Origin: Myxococcales bacterium
Lineage (GTDB): Bacteria; Myxococcota_A; Polyangia; Fen-1088
Length of the DNA stretch: 64,000 nt
Reading direction: 5' to 3'
Assembly: GCA_022184915.1 (NCBI GenBank)
Contig: JAGTJU010000003.1
Coordinates: forward strand, 1 to 64,000
The position numbers and the translations under genes were made by a program. The notes under the pieces were generated by a model, which was given only the letters and a program-made list of their open reading frames with translations, did no database searches and was not told where the DNA came from. Of the stretch, positions 41,485 to 50,600 are shown piece after piece. Each line of letters opens with the position of its first letter. Positions within the stretch are counted from its first letter, which is position 1.

Positions 41485-43305
41485 TCAACCGGCCGCGAAC
41501 GAGAATCGCCTCGCGGGTCCGCCAGGCTCTCTCGCGGTGGGCGCGAGGCGCACCCCTTCGCGCCGGGCTTCCTCGCCGGGCGCGGGCGCGGGCGTCTCTT
41601 CTGAGCCTTCGCTGCCTTCTTGAAGGCCTTCTTGTGAGCCTCCTTCGGTGGGTAGGCCCGGCAAGGTCTCTTCCTCTTCCGTTTCGATCACGTCGTCCCC
41701 CACCTCGAAGTCGGCCCCCGGTTCGGCTTGTTCGTCCGTGGGCTCGTTGACGAGGCCTTGGGCGTACCCCATCAGCGCTTCCACCACGCGCACCTGGGCC
41801 TTCCGCACGGCGTTCACGCCCCGGCGGCGGATGTGGTCCACCATGATCGAAAACACGAGGATCTCGGACTCGTCCCCCACGTACCCTGACAGGCACGACT
41901 TGCCATTCAGCGTGCCTGTCTTGGCCCGTACCCGGTGCGCGGCCACGGAGCCGGCGAACCGATGCTTCGTCGTGCCGTCGACGCCGCCCACCGACAGCGA
42001 CTGCAGGATCTCGGGCCCGATGCGGGGATCGAAATAAAGCGTGCGCAAGAGCTCCGTGAGCCCGTGGGGCGACAGCCGGTTTTCGTGGCCAAGCCCGCTG
42101 CCGTTCGTGCTGTGATAGGCGGAGTCGGGCATCCCGAGCTCCGCCAGGGCCTCCCGCAGGGCCCGCACCCCTTCCGCCATGCTGGGAACGCCCCCGTAGA
42201 CCTGGGCGCCCAACGTCTCGAGCAGCCGATCGGCGTAATCGTTGTTCGAGATTTTGTTGATGGGCCGCATGAGCGCCGGCAGCGGAGCCGACAGATGCTG
42301 GGCCAGCATCTCGGAGGGCCGCGCGCCTGACGCGGGCGCCGTGGCTTCGCGCACGACGGCGCCCCCGTCGATCTTCACGCCCCGGCGTTCGAGCGCCTGG
42401 AGCAAGAGAGCGGCGGCGTAAAGCATGGGCGTGTTCGGCCGCCGGCGAAACACCACGCCGGCCTGGCGCTGGGAGATGCGCCCGCGCACCGTCACCACGA
42501 TGCGCCCGCCCTGGCTGCCCACGGTCACGGTGATGCGCGTACGCCCGCGCGCCACGGTGGTGGCCTGGTTCGCCACCACGATCCCTTCGAGGGCGGGCTC
42601 GTAAGTCACCTGCGGGCGGCCCCGAGGCTGGGCGCCCGGGCGCACCCGTACCACCAGGGCCGAGCGGCTCACCGACAGGGGCGGCCGCGCGCCGGGCGCG
42701 GCGTCGTCCACCCCCAGGTAGCGGCGATCGGCGACCACGTCGCCCGCCACGCGGCGCACGCCCCGCGCCACGAGGGCCGTGGCCAGGGATTCGAGGGCCC
42801 GCGCGTCGAGCGACGGATCCCCTCCTCCCCGCAACACGAGATCTCCCGGCACGAGCCCGGTCTCGTCGGGAGGCGCCCCCGTCACTTCGGTGCGGTAGCG
42901 AAACTGATTGCCCAGCCGAAGCAACGCCGCCGCCGTGGCCAGGATCTTCTGGTTCGAGGCGGGGTCCATGAGGAGATCGGCCCTTCGGGTGAAGAGCACC
43001 CGGCCGCTGCGCGCCTCCGTGACACGAATGGCGGTGCGCACGCGCCCCAGCACCGGCCCGTGCACCAAGCTGTGCAGGGCCTCCTGAAGGCGCAGGATGC
43101 GCTCGCGGTCGGGGTCGTCGTCCGAGGGCGGCGGCGCCTCGTCTTCGGGTCTGGGTTGCGGGGCTGGCGCCAGGGTCGTGGCCTGGCCGCCCGGTGTGGG
43201 GCGAGAGCCTGCGTGCACGGGCACGGCCACGCCGACCAGCACCAGGAACGCATGACCGGCAAGGACGCTCGCGGTCCTTCGAGACCGTGAACACTCAGTA
43301 GGCAC
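41485..43305 (-). CDS. dacB: D-alanyl-D-alanine carboxypeptidase/endopeptidase (PBP4, DacB family)
   Basis: A 606-residue exported serine peptidase of the S13 family. Signal peptide about 8-34; SxxK is in DPASNQKIL, SxN in INKISNND and KTG in AKTGTLNGKS. It trims or cleaves peptidoglycan cross-links in the periplasm. After the catalytic domain there is an ~80-residue extension rich in Glu, Gly and Pro. The start is a GTG overlapping the end of the FGE-like gene by 11 bases; frames further upstream read through that gene and are not real. It is the last gene of a five-gene minus-strand cluster. Confidence 0.88.
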   Translation of the reverse strand: MPTECSRSRRTASVLAGHAFLVLVGVAVPVHAGSRPTPGGQATTLAPAPQPRPEDEAPPPSDDDPDRERILRLQEALHSLVHGPVLGRVRTAIRVTEARSGRVLFTRRADLLMDPASNQKILATAAALLRLGNQFRYRTEVTGAPPDETGLVPGDLVLRGGGDPSLDARALESLATALVARGVRRVAGDVVADRRYLGVDDAAPGARPPLSVSRSALVVRVRPGAQPRGRPQVTYEPALEGIVVANQATTVARGRTRITVTVGSQGGRIVVTVRGRISQRQAGVVFRRRPNTPMLYAAALLLQALERRGVKIDGGAVVREATAPASGARPSEMLAQHLSAPLPALMRPINKISNNDYADRLLETLGAQVYGGVPSMAEGVRALREALAELGMPDSAYHSTNGSGLGHENRLSPHGLTELLRTLYFDPRIGPEILQSLSVGGVDGTTKHRFAGSVAAHRVRAKTGTLNGKSCLSGYVGDESEILVFSIMVDHIRRRGVNAVRKAQVRVVEALMGYAQGLVNEPTDEQAEPGADFEVGDDVIETEEEETLPGLPTEGGSQEGLQEGSEGSEETPAPAPGEEARREGVRLAPTAREPGGPARRFSFAAG

Positions 43306-44038
43306 AGCGAAACCCCAGATCCCCGTCCCGGTGCGTGGGCGCCCACGCGTTGCGGTTACTCGCCCGAGGCTCCACGAAGTAGCTGCAGCACGAGCCGCCC
43401 TTGACGATCCTGCGGACTGGGTCTCGGTCGTAGGCGTCGGCCACCCATTCCCAGACGTTGCCGGCGAGGTCCAGGATCCCTTCGGGCGTGGCCCCGGCAG
43501 CGTGAGAGCCCACGGGCTGCGGATGACCCGGGTTTTCGGCCCCACAAGGCCCCTCGCGCTCGAAGCTGCCCCAATTGCCTCGGGCACACGAAAGCTCGTC
43601 GCCCCAGGGAAACACGCGCCCATTGGCCCCCCGCGCGGCCCTCTCCCACTCGGCCTCGGTGGGCAGCCGCCCCTTCATGAAGCGGCAATAAGCCCGGGCC
43701 TCGTGCCACGACACCTGCGTCACCGGCAGGGCCGCGTCCGGGGAGGGCGCGCGTTCGTTCGCCTCCAACGGTTTGCATCGGCGGGCTTTGACACAGAGAG
43801 CGTATTGGCCCTGTGTCACCTCGGTGCGGTCGATCCAGAAGGAAGGCAGATTGCGCAGGCGCTGGGGGCGCTCGTCTTCCTCGTGATCGTTAGAGCCCTG
43901 GACGAAGCGGGCGGCCCCCAGGCGGACCCGGTCGGGCTTCGGCCCCTCTGCGCGCGAGGTTCCGAGACTCAAGACGAGACCCGCCGCCACGCACCAGCGC
44001 TGGAGACGAAGCGAGGGCCGGGTCGACATGGGAAGCAC
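43295..44038 (-). CDS. Exported formylglycine-generating-enzyme-like (SUMF1-type) protein
   Basis: A 247-residue protein with a signal peptide (about 1-31, ending LGTSRAEG) and an FGE-sulfatase fold. Typical motifs are FWIDRTEVTQGQYALCV, LPTEAEWERAARG, LDLAGNVWEWVADAYD and a final GFRCAY. The paired active-site Cys of true formylglycine-generating enzymes cannot be confirmed, and no sulfatase is nearby, so it is better called a SUMF1-like domain protein, perhaps non-enzymatic or modifying an envelope partner. Overlap with dacB and a 59-bp gap to the Cys-rich lipoprotein place it in the cluster. Confidence 0.85.
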   Translation of the reverse strand: MLPMSTRPSLRLQRWCVAAGLVLSLGTSRAEGPKPDRVRLGAARFVQGSNDHEEDERPQRLRNLPSFWIDRTEVTQGQYALCVKARRCKPLEANERAPSPDAALPVTQVSWHEARAYCRFMKGRLPTEAEWERAARGANGRVFPWGDELSCARGNWGSFEREGPCGAENPGHPQPVGSHAAGATPEGILDLAGNVWEWVADAYDRDPVRRIVKGGSCCSYFVEPRASNRNAWAPTHRDGDLGFRCAY

Positions 44039-44097
44039 AGGCTAGCGCGGGCGCGTGGACGACTCAAAACCGAATCTGCGCGTACCCGCAGCGCCCC

Positions 44098-45198
44098 TCA
44101 ACGGCACAGATTCGGCGACACACAGACGCCCTCGGCGCACGAGCGGCTCCAACAGCCCGCCTCGCTGGCGCACGGCCCTCCCAGGCCTTGACGGGGCACA
44201 CACACACCGCCGTCGCAAACGTCCCCCTCCGCACACTGCCGCGAAAACGCGCAGGCCTGCCCTCGCGGCACCCGCACCGTGCACGTGCCGGTGCCGTCCA
44301 CCACGCTGCCTTCGCAGTAAGCCTGGGGAGGGCAGGGATCGGGAATGCCGATCACGCAGGTCTGACCCAGGCCCGCCCCTGCGCGGCAGGCGGGCAGCTC
44401 CCCCGCACGTTCCGAGAGTATTGGGCAGGACAGCCCGGGTCCGCAGAAGTAGCTGGCCAAGATGGCGCAGGTGGCGCCGACCGGGGCCGACCAGGTCGTC
44501 AACACCGGCAGGCACTGGCCGGGGTCGAGGATCGTGGGTGAAAAGCACGTGGTGCCAAACGCGCAGGGAGGTCCAAACACGTCGCACACACCTTCGGCGG
44601 GGATGGGCACGGCGCACCGCCCGCCGATGTCGGGGCACCGCAGGCCCGGCGCGCAATCGCGATCGACATCGCAGTCTTCCCCCGCGACGCCCCGGGGTCG
44701 ACACGCACCAGGGCATTCCGCGCCCACCCGGCAACTGTGATCCGCCCGGCAGTCAAAATCCGAAACGCAAGGGGTGTCGGTGGTTCCCAAGCCGCCCGCC
44801 GCCTCGAGACAGGCCTCGGGCAAGGCCGTCTGAAACCGCGCGCAGCCCTCCGCCTCGAGCGCCGCCAGGCACGTCTTTGCGGCGCGGGCGTCATAGACCG
44901 CCGTGCCCCGCGCCACGGCGTCGGCCAGTTCGCCCACGAGCGTGCTGGCCAGGCGGCTCGTGGTTTGCGACGCGCACGTCTCGGACGGCACATCCAATGG
45001 CCTCCCCGTGCACTGCGGGCGCACGGCGCACTCGAGGGCCGCGAGCTGCGCCGGCAGCTCTGCAAGCGTGACGCCCTGCGTGCCGTCACAAGCCAACAGC
45101 CCGCAGGCCATCACGGCAAGGGGCACGAGAACGCGCGTCGCCGAGGGCCTGACGCGGGGCTGCGCCGGGGCCGGCTGGCCCCGCGGCGCGCAGCTCAT
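44098..45198 (-). CDS. Cys-rich (Dickkopf-like) lipoprotein
   Basis: A 366-residue lipoprotein (lipobox GLLAC, Cys about 37) with a helical N-terminal domain (about 40-145, two Cys pairs) followed by Cys-rich repeats (about 145-366) of the CxxDxDCxxGxxC kind. Such modules are annotated as Dickkopf-like in Myxococcota. It is expected on the outer membrane with many disulfides. Its ATG overlaps the stop of the MerR-TPR regulator gene (ATGA), so synthesis is coupled to that regulator. No ligand known. Confidence 0.78.
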   Translation of the reverse strand: MSCAPRGQPAPAQPRVRPSATRVLVPLAVMACGLLACDGTQGVTLAELPAQLAALECAVRPQCTGRPLDVPSETCASQTTSRLASTLVGELADAVARGTAVYDARAAKTCLAALEAEGCARFQTALPEACLEAAGGLGTTDTPCVSDFDCRADHSCRVGAECPGACRPRGVAGEDCDVDRDCAPGLRCPDIGGRCAVPIPAEGVCDVFGPPCAFGTTCFSPTILDPGQCLPVLTTWSAPVGATCAILASYFCGPGLSCPILSERAGELPACRAGAGLGQTCVIGIPDPCPPQAYCEGSVVDGTGTCTVRVPRGQACAFSRQCAEGDVCDGGVCVPRQGLGGPCASEAGCWSRSCAEGVCVSPNLCR

Positions 45199-46157
45199 CG
45201 CAGCTTTTCCAATCGCTCCCGCGCCTCGATCACCCAGGGATCATCGCCCGTCTCCTGGGCCAGGCGCAAGTACTCCCCCAGATGCTGGCGCGCCTGTGCC
45301 CGGCTGCCCAGGGCCTCGAGCGCGGTGGCCAGGTTGTAATGGGCGTCCGCGAATTCGGGGTTGCTGGCCAAAACCCGCCGGTACTCGGCAGCGGCCAGGT
45401 CCATGTCCCCGTCTTCGAGCAGCAGGTTCGCGAGATTGAAGCGCGCCTCCGACTGCTCGGGATCGAGCCCCAGGGCCTTCTCGAAGCTCGCCCGGGCGGC
45501 GTCTTCATCGCCCCGTCGGTAGGCGAGGCCACCCAGGTTGGTGTGCGCGGCGGCCAGGCCGGGATCGGCAGCCAGCGCCTGGCGGTAGCAGGCTGCCGCC
45601 TCGTCCTCTTTGCCGGGTTGCGCTTCGAGCGCCAGGCCCTCGACGAACCAGTCGTAGGCCGAAAGCCGCCCCCCCTCCACCTTGGGCGCCTTCACGGAAA
45701 GTGGCGTGGCGTCCATGGCGGCCGAAGCCTGCTGAGCCAATTCAGCCAGGCCGAAGTCGAACACGCGCTGCCCGGTCACCTCGTAGGCCGCGCCTTCGTC
45801 CAGCACCACCAGGGCCACGCCGTTGAAGGCCACACGCAAACGCAAGAGCGCCGCAGGCCCACCGTCGACGTTGGGCAAGGTGGCGTGTGCCGCGGCCAGC
45901 GCGTCGCGGATCTGCGCCGTTTTGAAGCCCCTGTCCACCAGCTCGGCAGCCGCTTTCACGCACACGAGATCGCGGAAGCTGTAGAGCTGCCGCGTGCCCC
46001 GCCGCAGCGAGGGGCCCACGAAACCGCTTTGCGCCCAGTACCTGAGCTTGCTCTCGGCCACACCGCTGATCGCGGCCACGGCGGAAAACGTATACCCATC
46101 GCTCACGGTCGGTTCGGGTGGGCCCCCGGGCCCCTTCACGGAAGACACGGCCATCAC
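45195..46157 (-). CDS. MerR-type DNA-binding domain fused to TPR repeats
   Basis: A 320-residue protein. A MerR-like winged helix-turn-helix (about 20-95) has YTFSAVAAISGVAESKLRYW and RQLYSFRDLVCVK. The middle region (about 100-170) is unrecognised; four TPRs occupy about 175-310. No metal-binding Cys of metal-sensing MerR proteins is seen. The start can be GTG at 46157 or the adjacent ATG at 46154, both overlapping the stop of the upstream gene. Likely a regulator with a protein-protein interaction arm; targets are unknown but the coupled lipoprotein gene is a candidate. Confidence 0.85.
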   Translation of the reverse strand: MMAVSSVKGPGGPPEPTVSDGYTFSAVAAISGVAESKLRYWAQSGFVGPSLRRGTRQLYSFRDLVCVKAAAELVDRGFKTAQIRDALAAAHATLPNVDGGPAALLRLRVAFNGVALVVLDEGAAYEVTGQRVFDFGLAELAQQASAAMDATPLSVKAPKVEGGRLSAYDWFVEGLALEAQPGKEDEAAACYRQALAADPGLAAAHTNLGGLAYRRGDEDAARASFEKALGLDPEQSEARFNLANLLLEDGDMDLAAAEYRRVLASNPEFADAHYNLATALEALGSRAQARQHLGEYLRLAQETGDDPWVIEARERLEKLR

Positions 46158-46669
46158 AGCTTCGCCTCCACGTCCACGTCGATCAAAATCTTCACACCTT
46201 TGGTGCTCACGCGCATCTCGGCGCTGACCTCGTGCACCTTCGTGTGAGAGAGCCGTTCGGCCTCTTTGGTCGCGATCTGGCGGATGCGGTTGCGGGCCCA
46301 GGTGTCACGGGCCAGCATGGCCCCCAGCCGCCGGGCCGTGCCCACGTCGGCAGACTCGCGAAAGAGCCCCACGGTGCCCGCCAAGTCCAAGGTCAGCATC
46401 GTCGACCCTTCGAAGATCTGGCGCCCCGTGCGGGTGATGCGCTGGCCCTCCGAAAGCACGTCGGCCCGGCCCAGCAGGACCTCGACGGCGGCTTTGGACA
46501 AGCGCTCGCGCACTTCGCGCTCGAAGATCGCGATCCGAGCGGCGCGCACCATCGGGCGCAGGCGCGTGAGCGGGCGATCGGGAACGGCGTCCGTCCCGGG
46601 GTGCGCGGACGGTCCCAGGGCAGAGTGCGTCGACGATGAAACGGGGGCTCGAGGCTTTGCGGGGACCAT
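46154..46669 (-). CDS. Uncharacterised protein, first gene of the MerR-TPR cluster
   Basis: A 171-residue protein without signal peptide or membrane helix. The first ~40 residues are Pro/Ser-rich; the rest is probably helical, with basic residues (RPMVRAARIAIFEREVRERL) and a C-terminal beta segment (VSTKGVKILIDVDVEAKL). Its TGA overlaps the start of the MerR-TPR gene. A promoter-like sequence lies directly upstream. No family recognised. Confidence 0.65.
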   Translation of the reverse strand: MVPAKPRAPVSSSTHSALGPSAHPGTDAVPDRPLTRLRPMVRAARIAIFEREVRERLSKAAVEVLLGRADVLSEGQRITRTGRQIFEGSTMLTLDLAGTVGLFRESADVGTARRLGAMLARDTWARNRIRQIATKEAERLSHTKVHEVSAEMRVSTKGVKILIDVDVEAKL

Positions 46670-46681
46670 GTGCTCTCATGT

Positions 46682-46710
46682 AGGATAATGTCGTATCTAA
46701 AAAAGCGCAA
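46682..46710 (-). promoter_or_regulatory. Possible sigma-70 promoter of the MerR-TPR cluster
   Basis: On the minus strand TTGCGC (46710-46705) and TATCCT (46687-46682) are 17 bp apart in an AT-rich patch. The -10 ends only about 12 bases before the ATG at 46669, so the transcript would be almost leaderless. Confidence 0.3.
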
Positions 46711-46824
46711 GCGCCGCTCACCGATTCACCCAGGCCCCTGCGGACCACCGCAGAAGCCAAGGGCGACGAACTCGGCTACGCTGGCGTCGAACTCGCCTCG
46801 AGGACCGTCGTAAAGCGCCCGCCC

Positions 46825-47469
46825 ATGTTCGCCGCAGAGCTGCCCCCGGAACACGACGATCCTCTTGGACCCCTCATGACACAGCTGCGGCAACGTCAGT
46901 GGGGGGTGCTCGACGGATGGCTGCCGGACGATGCCTTGCGCGCCCTGCGGGCCGATCTGCTGCGCCTGCGCCTGGCGGCGCGCTTTCGCCCGGCGGGCGT
47001 GGGACGAGGCGCTTCGTTTCGCCTGGCGCCCGAGATCCGCTCGGACTTCGTGCACTGGATGGACCCCGCGGCTCTCTCGCCACCTCAGCAGGCGCTGTGG
47101 GCGGCGTTCGAGCAGCTCCGGGTGCGTCTCAACCGCACCTTCTTCCTGGGCTTGCGGCGCTTCGAGGGACACTTGACGGTCTATCCCCAAGGGGCGCACT
47201 ACCAAAAACACGTCGACCAGTTCGCTGACGCCGTTCACCGCCGCGTCTCTTGCATCCTTTACCTCAACCGCGTGTGGAGCCTCGCCGACGGGGGTGCCCT
47301 GCGCGTCTACGATCCACTGGCCACGGACACACCCGTCGCGGACCTGCCTCCCCTGTGGGGACGCATGGTCGTGTTCTTTAGCGACACCGTGCCCCACGAG
47401 GTGCTGACCACACACCGACATCGCTTGAGCGCCACGGGCTGGTTTCGCGACGACGACGCGCCTCTGTAG
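46825..47469 (+). CDS. 2-oxoglutarate/Fe(II)-dependent oxygenase (prolyl-4-hydroxylase-like)
   Basis: A 214-residue protein with a double-stranded beta-helix core. The iron triad is visible as H-x-D in YQKHVDQF (about 130) and the distal His in SDTVPHEVL (about 191); the 2OG-binding Arg is in HRHRLSATGWFR about ten residues later. This spacing is that of small bacterial P4H-like enzymes. It should hydroxylate a protein side chain or small molecule; the substrate is unknown. It is transcribed alone, divergent from the MerR-TPR cluster. Confidence 0.88.
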   Translation: MFAAELPPEHDDPLGPLMTQLRQRQWGVLDGWLPDDALRALRADLLRLRLAARFRPAGVGRGASFRLAPEIRSDFVHWMDPAALSPPQQALWAAFEQLRVRLNRTFFLGLRRFEGHLTVYPQGAHYQKHVDQFADAVHRRVSCILYLNRVWSLADGGALRVYDPLATDTPVADLPPLWGRMVVFFSDTVPHEVLTTHRHRLSATGWFRDDDAPL

Positions 47470-47568
47470 GCGCTTCGGCCGCGGCCCCCATCGTCGCGCC
47501 TCCTGCAGTCCGATCGAGCTGCCTTCGCCAGCGCGAAGGAAGGAAGACGTGATCTCGAATACCATTTC

Positions 47569-47597
47569 TTGGTAGCGCTCGACGGGCGCGCTAAAAT
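47569..47597 (+). promoter_or_regulatory. Sigma-70-type promoter of the DUF4215/fibro-slime gene
   Basis: TTGGTA (47569-47574), a 17-bp spacer and TAAAAT (47592-47597) form a good -35/-10 pair, the best in the window. Transcription would start near 47604, giving a leader of about 15 bases with GGAG before the ATG at 47619. Confidence 0.6.
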
Positions 47598-47618
47598 CTC
47601 TGCTTACCGTTGGAGACG

Positions 47619-50600
47619 ATGGCCTTGAAGACCTTACGCCCCTCGTTCGCTTTTCCTTTTGCCTTCCTGTTCCTTGCCGTGGGCGGGAGCCTCGTAGGTG
47701 GCTGTATCGAGCGCCCTCTCATCGAGATCGCGGGCCCGGGTGGTGCCGGCGGCCAAAGCACGGACGCCGCCCCGCCCGTCGACCCCCTCGACGCGTTCCT
47801 CTTTCCCATCACCGATGCCCTTGCCCTGCCCGACGCCCCCGTTTGCCCAGGTCCCCTCTGCCCCGACGATGCCGCCACATCCTTCTGTGGCGATGGCCTC
47901 GTCGACCAGGCCGAGGAATGTGACGACCGCAACGCCCGCCCCGGTGACGGCTGCTCGGGCCTTTGCCGCGTCGAAAAGGACTATGCCTGCCCTTCCCCCG
48001 GGGAGCCTTGTGTCTCCACCGTGCTCTGCGGGGACGGCCTCCTCTCCGGCGCAGAAACCTGCGACGACCGCAACACTGCGAGCGGCGACGGCTGCTCCGC
48101 CTCCTGCGACCGCGAACCCGGTTTTGCCTGCGCCACCCCGGGCGCCCTCTGCACCCCCGTCACCTCCTCCAGCCGCTGCGGCGACGGCGCCATCAACGAC
48201 AGCGAAACCTGCGACGACGGCGGCACCGTCTCCTTCGATGGCTGCTCGGGCACCTGCCAGCGTGAGGCCGGCTGGAGCTGCCCTTTGCCCGGTCAGCCCT
48301 GCACCAAAGACGAGCTCTGCGGCGATGGCTCTCTGGGTCCCAACGAAGAGTGTGACGACGGCGATGTCGCCCCCGGCGACGGCTGCACCGGCCTGTGCAG
48401 GCGCGAGCCCTTCTTCTCCTGCCCCACCCCCGGCATGCCTTGTCTGTCCACCATCATCTGCGGTGACCGCTTGGTCGTCGGCGACGAGGCCTGCGACGAC
48501 GGCAACACCCTGCCCGCCGATGGCTGCAGCTCCGACTGCAAATCCAGCGAACCCGGCTTTACCTGCCCCGTCGCCCTCGGCGTTGGCGGTCCCTGCGTCC
48601 CCGTCCCCTCCCAGCGCTGCGGCGACGGCCGCCTCTCCTACGGTGAGTTCTGCGACGATGGCAACGACCTCGCTGGCGATGGCTGCTCCGCCTCCTGCAG
48701 GGAAGAGCCCGGCTTTACCTGCAACGCGCCAGGCACCCGCTGCCAGCTCACTGAGTGGTGCGGCGACGGCAAGCTCAGCCTCGCCCGCGCTGAAGAGTGC
48801 GACGACATGAACACCGTCTCCGGCGACGGCTGCACCTCCGAATGCATCAAGGAAGCCAACTTCGTCTGCCCTCAACCAGGCCAGCTCTGCTCTTCCACCA
48901 TCCGCTGTGGCGATGGCCGCCTCGGCGGCAGCGAAACCTGCGATGACGGCAATGCCCGCGCCGGGGACGGCTGCAGCGCCACGTGCAGAACCGAGAACGG
49001 TTGGACCTGCACCCCGGGCGGCGTCTGCCGCGCCACACGCTGCGGGGATGGCATCTTGGCAGGCGACGAGACCTGCGACGACGCCGACGCCGACGCCGGA
49101 GACGGCTGCAGCAGCCTTTGCCGGATCGAGGTGCCCGCCGTCGATGAACGCGATGGCTGGCTCTGCCCCACCCCGGGCATGAGCTGTGTGCGCACGGATT
49201 GTGGCAACGGCACCCGCGAGGGCAGCGAGCAGTGCGACGATGGCAACAACGACATGGGGGACGGTTGCTCGCCCTTCTGTCGCAAAGAGCCGATCTGTCC
49301 GGGGGGCAACGCATCGTGCCTCACCCAGTGTGGCGACGGCCTGCTGCTACCGGAAGACAAAGCCAAGGGGCAGGAGTGTGACGACGGCAACACCGTGGCC
49401 GGCGACGGTTGCTCGGCCGACTGCAAAGTGGAGAAGGGCTGGAGCTGCACCGACAAGGTGGTGACGGCCGATCCCTTGATTCTGCCCATCGTGTACCGCG
49501 ACTTCAAAGCCTACGAAAATGGCGGACACGTGGCGTTCCAGTGGAGCATGGGTGACCCCATCGATCACACCCCGGACGAAGACATCTGGGTGCGCACCCG
49601 CCTCGGAACGGCCGCCGACACGCTACCCGACGGCACGTCGCTTTTGGGCAAACCCATCTTCAAGTGGTACGTATCGTGCGGAGCCACCGGCTGCGCGAAC
49701 CTCGCGCCGGGCTCGGGCCAAACACAGCCGATGGGCACGGGTGGGGCGGACACCTGCAACGCCATCAAGGGCGCGGCCACCGGGCAGCGCAACATGAGCC
49801 CCTGGGGACGCCCGTTTTACTGGTGTGGTTACGGCGCACAGGACTTCCTGACGTTCAGCCAGTGGTACCGGGACGTGCCGGGTGTGAACCAGACCCTCCT
49901 CGATACGCTCACGCTCGGAAAACTCCCGGGCAACAGCTACCAGTTCTCGAGCACACAGTTCTTCCCGCTCGACGGCAAGGGCTTCGGCAACGAGAAGTGG
50001 AACCGCAACTTTCACTTCACGAGCGAGGTCCGCTACTGGTTCGAGTACGACCCTGCGGCGAACGCGCGCCTCACCTTCTACGGCGACGACGACGTCTGGG
50101 TGTTCGTGAACGGGCAGCTCGTGGTGGACATCAGCGGGACCCACGGTCAGGTTCAAGACAGTGTGACGCTGAACGCGAACACCCGGGACATGAGTGGCAC
50201 GCTGCTCAATCTGAAAGAGGGGGGCGTCTACGAGATCGTCGTGTTCCAGGCCGAACGCAACACGTCCGACTCGAACTACCAGCTCACCCTGTCGAACTTC
50301 ACCGCCACACGCAGCGAATGCGTCACCGTGTGCGGCGACGGCTTCGTCACCCGCGACGAGGCTTGTGACCTTGGCACTGCCAAAAACACCGGCGCGTACG
50401 GCACCTGCAACGCCAACTGCACCCTTCCTCCTCGCTGCGGCGATGCCCTGACCAGCACCGCCAACAGCGAACAATGTGACAATGGCGTCAATCTCACGCC
50501 TTACGGCGGCGCCTCCAAGGTGTGCGGCGCTGAGTGTCGCTTTGCCCCCTACTGCGGCGACGGCATGGTCGACGCCTCCTTCGGAGAGCAGTGCGATCAA

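Noticed and set aside
43306-43623. Upstream extension of dacB through the FGE-like gene.
   Set aside because: The extended N terminus is a shadow of the FGE-like gene; the GTG at 43305 gives a normal signal peptide.
47634-48875. A 413-codon minus-strand frame opposite the DUF4215 repeats.
   Set aside because: Gly/Ala/Val-rich mirror of the repeat array, without signal, domain or ribosome-binding site.
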